Origin: Flavobacterium ichthyis
GTDB taxonomy: Bacteria; Bacteroidota; Bacteroidia; Flavobacteriales; Flavobacteriaceae
NCBI RefSeq assembly: GCF_009915155.1
Contig: NZ_JAABLM010000011.1
Span: 1 to 64,000, forward strand
Direction of reading: 5' to 3'
Length of the DNA stretch: 64,000 nt
This document shows positions 35,395 to 44,000 of the stretch, one piece after another. A program made the position numbers and the translations under genes. The notes under the pieces were generated by a model. The model saw only the letters and a list, made by a program, of their open reading frames with translations, did not search any database and was not told the DNA's origin. The stretch's first letter is position 1. Every line of letters begins with the position of its first letter.

Positions 35395-36093
35395 TTATAT
35401 TTTATTTTTTTCGTTAAATTCTTCCAGCAATAATTTCGCTTTTTCAGGCTGATTCATCTTATTTTTATACAAATCTGCCAATTTTTGGTATGTGGTTTTC
35501 GAACCGCCAATTTCAACCGCTTTTTTGTAATGTTTTTCTGCGGAAGTGTATCTTTTAAAGTATTCATCAATATGCCCTTTTGACAGATAACCGTCAACGG
35601 GAGAAATCGTCATCAATTGAGTAGAAAATTTTTGTGCTTTTTTTTCGCTTCCGCCAATAATTGCAGGTAATTGTAAATATAATTCCACCAAAGCCCAACG
35701 TGCTCCAATGTGTTTGGCATCTAGTTGAATGGCTTTTAAAAAAGATTCTTCCACCTCATCAATCATTCCTAAAGCCTTAAATTTATTACTCTCTTTAGCT
35801 TTCATTCCCAAAGCACCGCCGTATTTGTAAACGTAATCAGCATGTTTTGGATTAGCATTTTTTAATCTTTCGTAAAAAGTTACTGCTTCTGACCAATTTT
35901 TTTGATGACTATGGATGTCGCCCAAATATTCAATTGATTTTAAATCCGATGGATTTTTTAAAACCAAAGCTTCAAATAAAGGTTTTGCTTGCGCAAAATT
36001 TCCCTCATCGAATAGTTTTCGGGCTTTTTCGAACGAAGTTTGACCTTGCATCGGCTGAATGGCGAAAAATAAAATGAGCAAATAATATTTCAT
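35395..36093 (-). CDS. Exported TPR protein
   Basis: A 232-residue protein with a signal peptide (cleaved after MQGQ, about residue 18) and about five TPR motifs, such as NFAQAKPLFEALVLKNPSD and NWSEAVTFYERLKNANPKH. It is a periplasmic scaffold or co-chaperone by family. It lies 61 bases upstream of mpl on the same strand, but a functional link is not evident. Confidence 0.8.
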   Translation of the reverse strand: MKYYLLILFFAIQPMQGQTSFEKARKLFDEGNFAQAKPLFEALVLKNPSDLKSIEYLGDIHSHQKNWSEAVTFYERLKNANPKHADYVYKYGGALGMKAKESNKFKALGMIDEVEESFLKAIQLDAKHIGARWALVELYLQLPAIIGGSEKKAQKFSTQLMTISPVDGYLSKGHIDEYFKRYTSAEKHYKKAVEIGGSKTTYQKLADLYKNKMNQPEKAKLLLEEFNEKNKI

Positions 36094-36172
36094 CGGTCGT
36101 AAATAAATTTTTTCAAAAATACGATTAAAGTGAGAACTAAAAACTATTTGAGATAAGAATTAGATAACGCAT

Positions 36173-36201
36173 AAAAAAATCCGCTTCTATCGAAGCGGAT
36201 T
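36173..36201 (-). terminator. Terminator of the S46 peptidase gene
   Basis: A 10-bp perfect stem AATCCGCTTC/GAAGCGGATT with a 4-base loop is followed on the minus strand by a run of seven T. Confidence 0.88.
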
Positions 36202-36226
36202 TCCTTTATTTATCAAGAAACAAAAA

Positions 36227-38374
36227 TTATTTCACGATTGTCATTTCGTCCACAATGTGCTTGGCACCAGCAAATTTATCGATGATAAAAAGTACGTAGC
36301 GAATATCAACATTGATGGTTCTTTGTAGGTTTTTGTCGAAAATAACATCACCAGCCATAGCTTCGATGTTTCCGTCAAAAGCCACTCCAATTAATTCTCC
36401 TTTACCATTTAATACCGGCGAACCAGAGTTTCCTCCTGTAATATCATTGTCTGATAAAAAGTTAACCGGAAGGTATCCTGCTTTGTCCGCATAACGACCA
36501 AAATCTTTTTTATCATTCAATTCAATCAAACGTTTTGGAAGGTCAAATTCCTGATCGTTTGGTTTGTATTTTTTAATCGTTCCTGCCAAAGTCGTATAGT
36601 TGTTAATCTTGGCATCGTTTCTTTGATCAGCTGGTAAAGCACGAACTTTTCCGTAAGATAAACGCAAAGTTGAATTAGCATCCGGATATTTAATATCTGC
36701 TAATTTGCTTTCTCTCAAACCTTCTACTAATAAGCGGAAAGATTTTTGGTAATCGTTTTCTAATTTGGCTAATTCGTCAGATTTTGCTCTGTAAGCCGTT
36801 AACAAACTCATTGACATTTGGTACAATTTATCCGCTTTCAAAACCTCCAAATTTGGATTTTTTGCGAAAGCATCTAATTTTTCTTTAGAAGTAAAAATAC
36901 TGTTTGCAAAAGCATCATCTACAAATTTAGAAAAATCACCGCCGTTCATTTGAGCTTGTTCTGCAATAAAAGTTGGCAACGGATAACCTGCTTTTTTCAC
37001 ATATAAATTTAATTCATCTACTAAAACATCGCGCTCTAAAGGCAAGTACATGGTTTCGAACATACCGTCAATTTGCGCTTGAATTCTTGGCATTACTTCT
37101 GCTTTTTTAGCATCATTTTGCGAAGCTAAATATTCAAAAGCCGAACCTAAATTAGCTGGAGCTGCAGCAAATGCGCTGTTTCTCAAAATGCTAATCAGGT
37201 AATTGTCATGACGTGATTTTTCGTTTGTTGCTGCATAATATTTATTGATGTTGGTAATCACATCACCATATTTTGCTTTATTTTCGGGTTTGTTCGCCCA
37301 TTTGTCAAATTCCGCTTCCGTTTTTGCTTTGGTATCGGCTGTTCCAAATTTGGTCAAAGCATCAATCATACCTTGGCGGTTTTTCCAATAATTCGCAACC
37401 GATGCATAATTAGAAGCATATTTCAATCTCACAGCATCACTTTGATCCATGTGTTTTTTCATGGCATCCATTCCTACTTTCGAACCTTCAACCCACGCAG
37501 GATACGCAAATTTTACGTTTTGCTCAATTCCACCCGAAGGCATCCAACGGTTGGTTCTTCCAGGATAACCCAAAATCATGGCAAAATCATTTTCTTTCAC
37601 GCCTTTCAAACTCACAGGCAAATGGTGTTTTGGTTTTAACGGAACATTGTTCGCCGAATATTCTGCAGGATTTCCATCTTTGTCAGCATATACTCTAAAC
37701 AAAGAAAAATCTCCTGTGTGACGTGGCCATTCCCAATTGTCAGTATCTCCACCAAATTTACCAATATTTTCCGGTGGTGTTCCTACTAAACGAACATCTG
37801 TATAATCCTGATAAACAAAGTAGTAGTATTCATTTCCTTGAAAAAACGGACGTACAGAAACCGTGTATTTTCCGCCACCGTCATTTTCTTTTTGAATTAC
37901 CGCAATTTCTTGGTTGATCGCTTTTTCGCGTTCCGCCTCAGTCATTTGGTTGTTTACTTTGCTCAAAATTCTTTTTGAAACATCGTCCATTCGCACGAAA
38001 AATCTTACGTACAAAGACTCCGGTTTCAACTCAGCTTTTTTGTCTTTTGCCCAAAAACCATCGCGCAAATAATTACTTGTAGGCGACGAAAGTTCCGCAA
38101 TCGCATCATAACCACAGTGGTGATTGGTTAAAACCAAACCTTCTTTGGAAACAATTTCGGCCGTACAACCGCCATTAAACTGCACAATTGCATCTTTAAT
38201 ACTCGAGTTGTTAATGCTGTAAATTTCCTCAGCCGTCAACTGAAGACCCATTTTTTGCATGTCGCGGTGGTTTAAACGCTCAATAAACATTAAAAACCAC
38301 ATTCCCTCATCGGCCTTAACGCTTGTTGGCACCAGCATTACCGCCATAATCAGGGATAAAATCACTTTTTTCAT
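36227..38374 (-). CDS. S46 family dipeptidyl-peptidase (DPP7-like)
   Basis: A 715-residue periplasmic serine exopeptidase with a signal peptide (MKKVILSLIMAVMLVPTSVKA). The catalytic His is in VLTNHHCGYDAI, the Asp in the DNWEWPRHTGDF region, and the Ser in ITGGNSGSPVLNGKGELIG. The residue 18 positions after the Ser, in AFDGN, is Gly. In the family Gly is found in DPP7 (hydrophobic P1) and Arg in DPP11 (acidic P1), so DPP7 specificity is expected. It supports growth on peptides. The length matches DPP7 and DPP11. Confidence 0.92.
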   Translation of the reverse strand: MKKVILSLIMAVMLVPTSVKADEGMWFLMFIERLNHRDMQKMGLQLTAEEIYSINNSSIKDAIVQFNGGCTAEIVSKEGLVLTNHHCGYDAIAELSSPTSNYLRDGFWAKDKKAELKPESLYVRFFVRMDDVSKRILSKVNNQMTEAEREKAINQEIAVIQKENDGGGKYTVSVRPFFQGNEYYYFVYQDYTDVRLVGTPPENIGKFGGDTDNWEWPRHTGDFSLFRVYADKDGNPAEYSANNVPLKPKHHLPVSLKGVKENDFAMILGYPGRTNRWMPSGGIEQNVKFAYPAWVEGSKVGMDAMKKHMDQSDAVRLKYASNYASVANYWKNRQGMIDALTKFGTADTKAKTEAEFDKWANKPENKAKYGDVITNINKYYAATNEKSRHDNYLISILRNSAFAAAPANLGSAFEYLASQNDAKKAEVMPRIQAQIDGMFETMYLPLERDVLVDELNLYVKKAGYPLPTFIAEQAQMNGGDFSKFVDDAFANSIFTSKEKLDAFAKNPNLEVLKADKLYQMSMSLLTAYRAKSDELAKLENDYQKSFRLLVEGLRESKLADIKYPDANSTLRLSYGKVRALPADQRNDAKINNYTTLAGTIKKYKPNDQEFDLPKRLIELNDKKDFGRYADKAGYLPVNFLSDNDITGGNSGSPVLNGKGELIGVAFDGNIEAMAGDVIFDKNLQRTINVDIRYVLFIIDKFAGAKHIVDEMTIVK

Positions 38375-38544
38375 GTAGATAAAATTTTAAAATAGTTTTT
38401 TGCTAAAGCATTAGTCCACCAACATTTAAAAATGTTACAAACCAATTGAAAATTAGCGCTTGCGAAGATACTTTTTTAAACTGTCAAAAACGATTGCGCC
38501 AAGCATTTCCGCTAAAAATTAACTTTTATTTTTGATTTTCATTT

Positions 38545-38688
38545 GGGCGTTCCCCAATTTACAACCCAAGTGCCAACAACAAATAATCTGCAAAAATTGG
38601 GTCGGGCTTTCGCCACTCGCTGTTTTTTTGGCTCCACTTCGTTACACCAAAAAAAACGAGCTCAAACAAAGGCTCAATCCCTAACGCA
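38545..38688 (+). repeat. Dispersed hairpin repeat, family B copy 2
   Basis: The outer blocks GGGCGTTCCCC and AATCCCTAACGCA match family B, as does the inner GGGTCGGGCTTTCGCCACTCGC. The first hairpin is enlarged: CCCCAATTT pairs with AAATTGGG around a loop of about 36 bases. This is the only copy not directly downstream of a co-oriented gene. It lies in the 536-base divergent gap between the S46 gene and the toxin gene. Confidence 0.7.
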
Positions 38689-38786
38689 GTCAAAATCTTG
38701 AAATGTATTTTTAGCTCATAATATTATAAAATCAACCATAAATAACACATAAAAAATTTAAGAATCACGCATTGGTTACAAAAATG

Positions 38787-38818
38787 TTGTTATAGTTATT
38801 CAAAAATTAATATTTTTG
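38787..38818 (+). promoter_or_regulatory. Promoter of the Tae4-like lipoprotein operon
   Basis: A TTG -33 (38787-38789) and TATTTTTG -7 (38811-38818) are spaced by 21 bases. The transcript would start near 38824 and carry a leader of about 40 bases before the ATG at 38865. This supports the upstream ATG as the native start. Confidence 0.5.
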
Positions 38819-38864
38819 AAACATAACCACGTTTTATTACCGAAATATTAAAAACCAAATAAAC

Positions 38865-38906
38865 ATGAAACAAACAAACAAACAAACGCTTATTAAAACT
38901 TTTTAG
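38865..38906 (+). other. Out-of-frame start of the Tae4-like gene (OFF-phase leader ORF)
   Basis: ATG at 38865 opens a frame that crosses five AAAC units and stops at TAG (38904-38906) after 13 codons. The stop lies 4 bases before the next ATG (38911), which is in the toxin frame. With one AAAC unit fewer, the same ATG reads MKQTNKRLLKLFSV and continues without interruption into MVMLFLAGCQAEE. That would be a complete lipoprotein signal peptide. Confidence 0.8.
38868..38887 (+). repeat. (AAAC)5 tetranucleotide tract in signal-peptide codons
   Basis: Five perfect AAAC units follow directly after the ATG at 38865. The unit length is not a multiple of three, so gain or loss of a unit switches frame. 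Four or seven units place the ATG in frame with the toxin gene. Five, as here, do not. Confidence 0.95.
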
Positions 38907-38910
38907 CGTT

Positions 38911-40470
38911 ATGGTAATGCTTTTTTTAGCGGGATGTCAGGCTGAGGAAGTGGTCAAGGATAATCACGAACATGGAGAAAAAGTGATTGCTAAGAATGTT
39001 GATTTTAGCAGTTTTCAAAACAAAGTTATCTCACAAAAATCTAATTTACAGTTTGAAAAACTCGATGTTTTGAAAAACGACGCTTCAAAGCACAGAGAAA
39101 GTGTTGGACTGATTCATACTATTTTTACCAATGAAATTTTTTATATGGAAATGGAAAACGGTATGACAACATACACTTTAAAAGCTTCAACGAATTTAGA
39201 AAACGACCAAGCCATAACTAATATTGTTTATTTTTCGCAAAACGGAAACGATTTTGACTACAAAGTAATCCGATATTTTCCTTCGGAAAATTGGTTAGAA
39301 AGTTACCGTAATAATCCTAACACCTTATTTTCCGGAACTATTGAGGGATTTAATTCTACACAAGTGGAATTAACAGGTGTTACTTATGCTAAAGGCGGCA
39401 GTATGCAATGTCCGATTGATCATATTCCAGTGTGGAGATGTGCGGCAGGAAACACTCACAGTATAGACGATTTCATAAGTGGAAGATGTGAGGTTGGACA
39501 TAATTTTATTATCGGATATAATACAATTTGGGGTGATTGTCCTAACAATGGTGGTGGCGAAAGTTCAGGCGGTGGAAATCCGGGCAACAATGAAAATCCA
39601 GAACAAGAGATTATAGAAATCCCTACAAAACCGGTTGTTTTTCAGAGCTTTTTTCAAACGTTTTATAATAACTCTTTAAATTTTGATCAACAACAATACT
39701 TAAATAATAACTCCGAACCAAAAGCTGAAATTGAAAATTACATTAATAGTCAGGGAATGGTAAATGGAAATGTTAGCGCCGAAGTTGAGGCATTTGCAAT
39801 TTGGGCAGTTGAATATTTGAGGAATCATCCTAACGTAACAATTGAGCAATTTAAGAATTGGTTTATGACGCCACGAGAAGGACATGAGATATTGGGCTAC
39901 GATCAAAACTACTGGGAAAATCCAAACTTAAACTTTCCACAGCAGAATCTTCCATCATGGAATGATTTCAATACAGCGTATCCAAGATTGGATGGGGCAG
40001 TATTAGTGCAAGCGGTTGGAGGACTAGTACAGCAAGCCTATAATCAATATCCTAATTTGTCTCGAGGATATTGCGCATTGAAAGTTTCATGGGCTTTGAA
40101 TTACTCAGGTGTTACGATTCCTCAAATCATCACTACATCAGGAAATCCTGGAACAGTACAAGGAGCTGACGGGAAATATTATTTTTTAAACGCAAAAGCA
40201 TTAAATAAATGGATGAGGGAAACATTTGGAACATTTCCTGACAATCCCAACCATTATAATTTTACTGCTGAAGATGGAGGTACAAATGGAGAAAATTTTC
40301 CTACATTGGTAGCTGGGTTTAAGGGCATATATTCTATGGTTTCCACAAATCCCCAATGGGCATCTGGACACGCGGATCTAATTGATAATTCACAATGCGT
40401 ATTTGGCTGTCATTTCAATGACAGTCCACCAGCACCTATCGACTACATAGATATATGGATTTTAGATTAA
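38911..40470 (+). CDS. Lipoprotein with C-terminal Tae4-like peptidoglycan amidase domain, out of phase
   Basis: The open frame is 519 codons from ATG 38911; 533 with the upstream ATG if one AAAC unit is lost. Lipobox MLFLAGC is followed by QAEE, matching the surface-export motif Q-A-(D/E)2. An N-terminal region of about 150 residues is unrecognised. Four cysteines (about 167-212) and a Gly/Asn/Pro-rich linker (about 212-235) come next. Residues 345-519 resemble Tae4 (NlpC/P60-like amidase): VQAVGGLV, GYCALKVSWALNYSGV (candidate nucleophile C388), DGKYYFLNAKALNKW, GFKGIYS, WASGHADLIDNSQC (candidate base H487) and terminal DIWILD. Tae4 cleaves the D-Glu-mDAP bond. The short N-terminus from 38911 lacks a positively charged n-region, so correct export needs the upstream ATG. 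No T6SS genes are near. Confidence 0.8.
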   Translation: MVMLFLAGCQAEEVVKDNHEHGEKVIAKNVDFSSFQNKVISQKSNLQFEKLDVLKNDASKHRESVGLIHTIFTNEIFYMEMENGMTTYTLKASTNLENDQAITNIVYFSQNGNDFDYKVIRYFPSENWLESYRNNPNTLFSGTIEGFNSTQVELTGVTYAKGGSMQCPIDHIPVWRCAAGNTHSIDDFISGRCEVGHNFIIGYNTIWGDCPNNGGGESSGGGNPGNNENPEQEIIEIPTKPVVFQSFFQTFYNNSLNFDQQQYLNNNSEPKAEIENYINSQGMVNGNVSAEVEAFAIWAVEYLRNHPNVTIEQFKNWFMTPREGHEILGYDQNYWENPNLNFPQQNLPSWNDFNTAYPRLDGAVLVQAVGGLVQQAYNQYPNLSRGYCALKVSWALNYSGVTIPQIITTSGNPGTVQGADGKYYFLNAKALNKWMRETFGTFPDNPNHYNFTAEDGGTNGENFPTLVAGFKGIYSMVSTNPQWASGHADLIDNSQCVFGCHFNDSPPAPIDYIDIWILD

Positions 40471-40486
40471 TTATAAAACTCAATTT

Positions 40487-40915
40487 ATGAAACAATTATT
40501 GGTTAGTTCTTTAGCATTTATAATTTTATCATGTTCAAACAAAGTCTATTTACGAGAGAAATTCACATATGAGCAAAACAGCAAACAAGTTTGGATAGAT
40601 TCCTACAAATATGAAGCTTTTTACGGATGTTTAAATGAAGGTATCCAAAACGATAGTATACGCATTATTCTAAATTCGAAAGATTTATTTAATAAAAATT
40701 CCGATTTAGATTTTGTATTGATTGAAGAAGCCAGAAAGCACGGACAGCAAGTAATAATCAAGATGCCTACTCCTTATGTTAAAGTTGACAAAGGAGAGGA
40801 ATACCTCAAAAATAAAAATTTTATTTCTTACAATTGCCTAGTCTATTATGCAAGCAGAGAATTAGACTCTATCGCAAAAAATGCATATCAAACTCACTTA
40901 ATGAGTATTAAGTAA
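40487..40915 (+). CDS. Small lipoprotein, probable Tai4-like immunity protein
   Basis: This 142-residue lipoprotein (lipobox FIILSC, Cys16) lies 16 bases after the Tae4-like gene and shares its terminator. After the anchor it is helical. YKYEAFYGCLNEG (about 44-56) and the C-terminal YNCLVYYASRELDSIAK (about 118-134) resemble my recollection of the Tai4 immunity family, which has a conserved Cys near each end and a Y.S.ELD motif. C-SNKVY has no acidic surface-export signal, so it should face the periplasm, where it could block the amidase. The immunity assignment rests on position and this motif similarity. Confidence 0.6.
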   Translation: MKQLLVSSLAFIILSCSNKVYLREKFTYEQNSKQVWIDSYKYEAFYGCLNEGIQNDSIRIILNSKDLFNKNSDLDFVLIEEARKHGQQVIIKMPTPYVKVDKGEEYLKNKNFISYNCLVYYASRELDSIAKNAYQTHLMSIK

Positions 40916-40971
40916 GATACAGCGTTCAATATTGAAGGCATTAAATATCTTGTGGACGCGAAAACAAACAA

Positions 40972-41001
40972 AGAGGCTTCACGGCGAAGCCTCTTTTTTT
41001 T
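40972..41001 (+). terminator. Terminator of the Tae4-Tai4-like operon
   Basis: A 9-bp perfect stem AGAGGCTTC/GAAGCCTCT with loop ACGGC and eight T follows. It also serves the convergent gene ending at 41000. Confidence 0.9.
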
Positions 41002-44000
41002 AAAACCCAAACCCAATTCCGCCGGAAAATCTTAAACCGTCACTGGAATGAAAAAGTGAGATTTGTCCCGTAATTAAATTGATGACGTTGAGCCAAATTC
41101 CGCCGCCGTAACCTTGATGCCATTTGGTCGAGTTTTCTCCCGGAAGCCAAACGCGTCCGTAATCAAATCCGCCAAAAACGCCGTATTGTAAAGGTGCGAA
41201 ACCGTTTTTAATTTTACCCAGATTCCAACGCAAATCTGTACTGTGAAAAAACGATTGTTTGCCGGAAAACCTTTGGTTTCTAAAACCTCGCAAATCAAAA
41301 TCGCCTCCTAAAGTTGCCGCTTGGTAAAATTCAAAAGTATCATCAAAAATCACTTTTCCTTTCACTCGAGAAGCCAACATCCAGTTTCCGGTTGGTGATA
41401 ATTTATAGGTAAATCCAAGCGAACTTTCGGCATAAGGGAATTTTCTTTCAAAATCATCTAAATTAATCGTGTAACCCGCCAAAATGCTGAACGACATTCC
41501 CAACGTAGGATTCGAAATATTGTCATAATTTTCAAAAGTATATTGACCGCTGAAATTGGCAAAATTTTGATAATCAAATACATTAGGATTTACAACTCCA
41601 GGTTTTGTGATAAATCTTCCAGAAGTGGCATCAACCTCAAAACGTTCAAATCCGGCTTTTACAATTGCCGAACCACCTTTTTCACCTTTCCACTGAAAAG
41701 ATGGCGTAATCAACACTTTCCTGATTTTTACACGGTTATAATCCAAATCAATTTCCCGCTGAAAATTTTCGGTTTCATTTCCAAAACCAAAAAAGTTTTC
41801 GCTAAAATTTGGGCTGGTGTACAACGCATCTAAAGCAAAATTCCATTTGCCAATTTGCCTCGGAAAAATTCCTTTGTACAACAGCTCATAACCGCCGGTT
41901 GCAAAATAATAGTTGGCACCAACGCTGTGTTTTTGCGAATACGGAAAACGGTTGAAACCATTCACGGTATAATTGAGAATTGCTCCTATTTTCACCAAAT
42001 CATCGGGGTTAAAACCAAGTAGCGGATAACCTGCAAAAATATTGTATTGTGGTTTCTTGTAGTCGTATGTATTGATTTCGTAGGAATCAGAAAAACGCAT
42101 TTTGGCGCCACCCGTTTCGTTTACCGTATTTTCCGCCGAAGCAAAATCGTACAACCGCACTTTTTTTCCTTCTTCTATATCATAAAAATCGCGGCCTTGA
42201 CCACCCATGATACGGACTTTTATATTTTTTTTGCCCGAACCTTTCATCTCAAAAATATCATCGCCATCGATCCCGTAAACCCACAATTCTTTGGTGAGTT
42301 TTCGGGTATAAACCTTGTCATGAATGATTTCTTCAGCATTATTTTTGTTGGAAAAAATCCGCACTCTTGTACCATTATTTTCTCGGGAAATTTCGAATCG
42401 GTCATTTTGATCCGTTCCAACCACAAGTACAGTTTGTTGTAAATCTTTATAATATTTCAAAACCGATTTTTCCAAAGTTCGCTTTCTGGCTTTGAGATTC
42501 GTTTTTATTTTTTCGGACGATTCGTTTTTTATTTCCTTTGGAAGCGATGCAAACGCCTGGTCAATTTCGGTATCGCTCAAATTAGAAATTACAAATTGCG
42601 TTTGCTCTCGCCATTCTTTTTCGCCGGAATTTTTTACAAATGCCAAATCGAGCGGATAAGCCAGACGGTTGAACCATTTCACATTGTCAATTTTTTTGTC
42701 AAACGAACGCATATGTCGCAACGGCGGCATGTTTACCACAATTGGTAATAAAGCACCATCAAATTTTGAAAACGCTAAATCTCGATTTCTGGGAATGGGT
42801 TTGTAAATGATTTTCCCGTTTTTACGATGTTCTCCCCAACTCCAATTTTCATTTTCTCTATTGAAATCACCAATCAACATATCAAAAACCCTCGCGCGAA
42901 TGTAACTTTCTTCATCCACTTCATATTTTTGATCTTGTCGAACATTGGCTAAAACTTCTTCGGTAGTTAAGATTTTTTCGGGTTTGCCAAAACTTTTCAA
43001 ATTCTTCCAATTGTCCATCGGAAACTCTTCAATGAGGTACAATTCGTCTCCAAAATTTTCATTGAAAAGCTCCAGATTTTTTTGCTTCGGCAGATAAAAA
43101 AGCAAAGGATTAGTGTGACTGACGCCAATTTTATCAGCTAATTTTGGCACCACAAAAACCGTGTAAGGATGAGCTGTGGTATAAAAATCCATAATTAAAG
43201 TTTCGGCATAAGTTTCCTTAAAATCTTTTTCTACGGTTTGGTCTTTAAAAATTTCGGTTTGAATAAAACGTGTAGCATTTTTTCTCAAAGCCCGTATTTG
43301 GTACTGCTTTCCACTTTTATCTTCTAAAACTAATGATCTTGACTCGCTTTTTCCGGCATCAATTGTAGGTATTAAACCACCAAAAAGCGTGTCGAGTGCC
43401 GCAACTTTTGCTCTAATTTGAGTACTGTATAAATCACGATAATGTTTTCCCCATAAAAAATTGTAGGCTTTGCCTTTTTTAGTCATTTTCAGGGTGTATA
43501 TAGTGGTGTCTTTAAACTTCTCAAACTTGTTGGGATACTCACGAAGATTAAATTTCGGCTTGTTGAAAGTAGGTTGTTGTTTAAAAAGCAAACCCTCAGA
43601 ATTATTGGAAGTTTTGGTGTAAAAAGAAATTTTGCTGGCGCCATCTTTTAAGATTTCCAGAACACCGTATCCGTTTTTTCCGTAAGAAAAATCATTATCG
43701 TTGATGGCTCGAGCGGCTTCTGTTTGTCCTCCCGCTCCTGAAATAATTTGCTTTATTTGGTCTTTATCAATATATTGTAAACTCTGGTCATGCGAAGAAA
43801 CAACCACAATATTTTTTTGATTTTGAATCATCGTTCGCATACGTTTGGCAAAATCGTTATATTTTTTATTCTGAAGATCTTGCGGATTTAAGCCCGAAGT
43901 TTTGCGTAGCAAATTGTAAAAAGTTCCCAAAACCGGCAATGGAATTTTTTCGTCAAATGGAAAAATATGTTTCCCAAAAGAATATTCGCCACCATGACTA

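Noticed and set aside
38868..38887. AAAC tract as a simple sequencing error
   Set aside because: It is a tetranucleotide repeat, not a homopolymer, and its position in signal-peptide codons is typical of phase variation. I still list read-level checking because error cannot be excluded from one sequence.
38865..40915. Type VI secretion locus
   Set aside because: Only an effector-like and an immunity-like gene are present. No sheath, Hcp, VgrG, baseplate or membrane-complex gene is in 64 kb, and the effector has its own lipoprotein signal.
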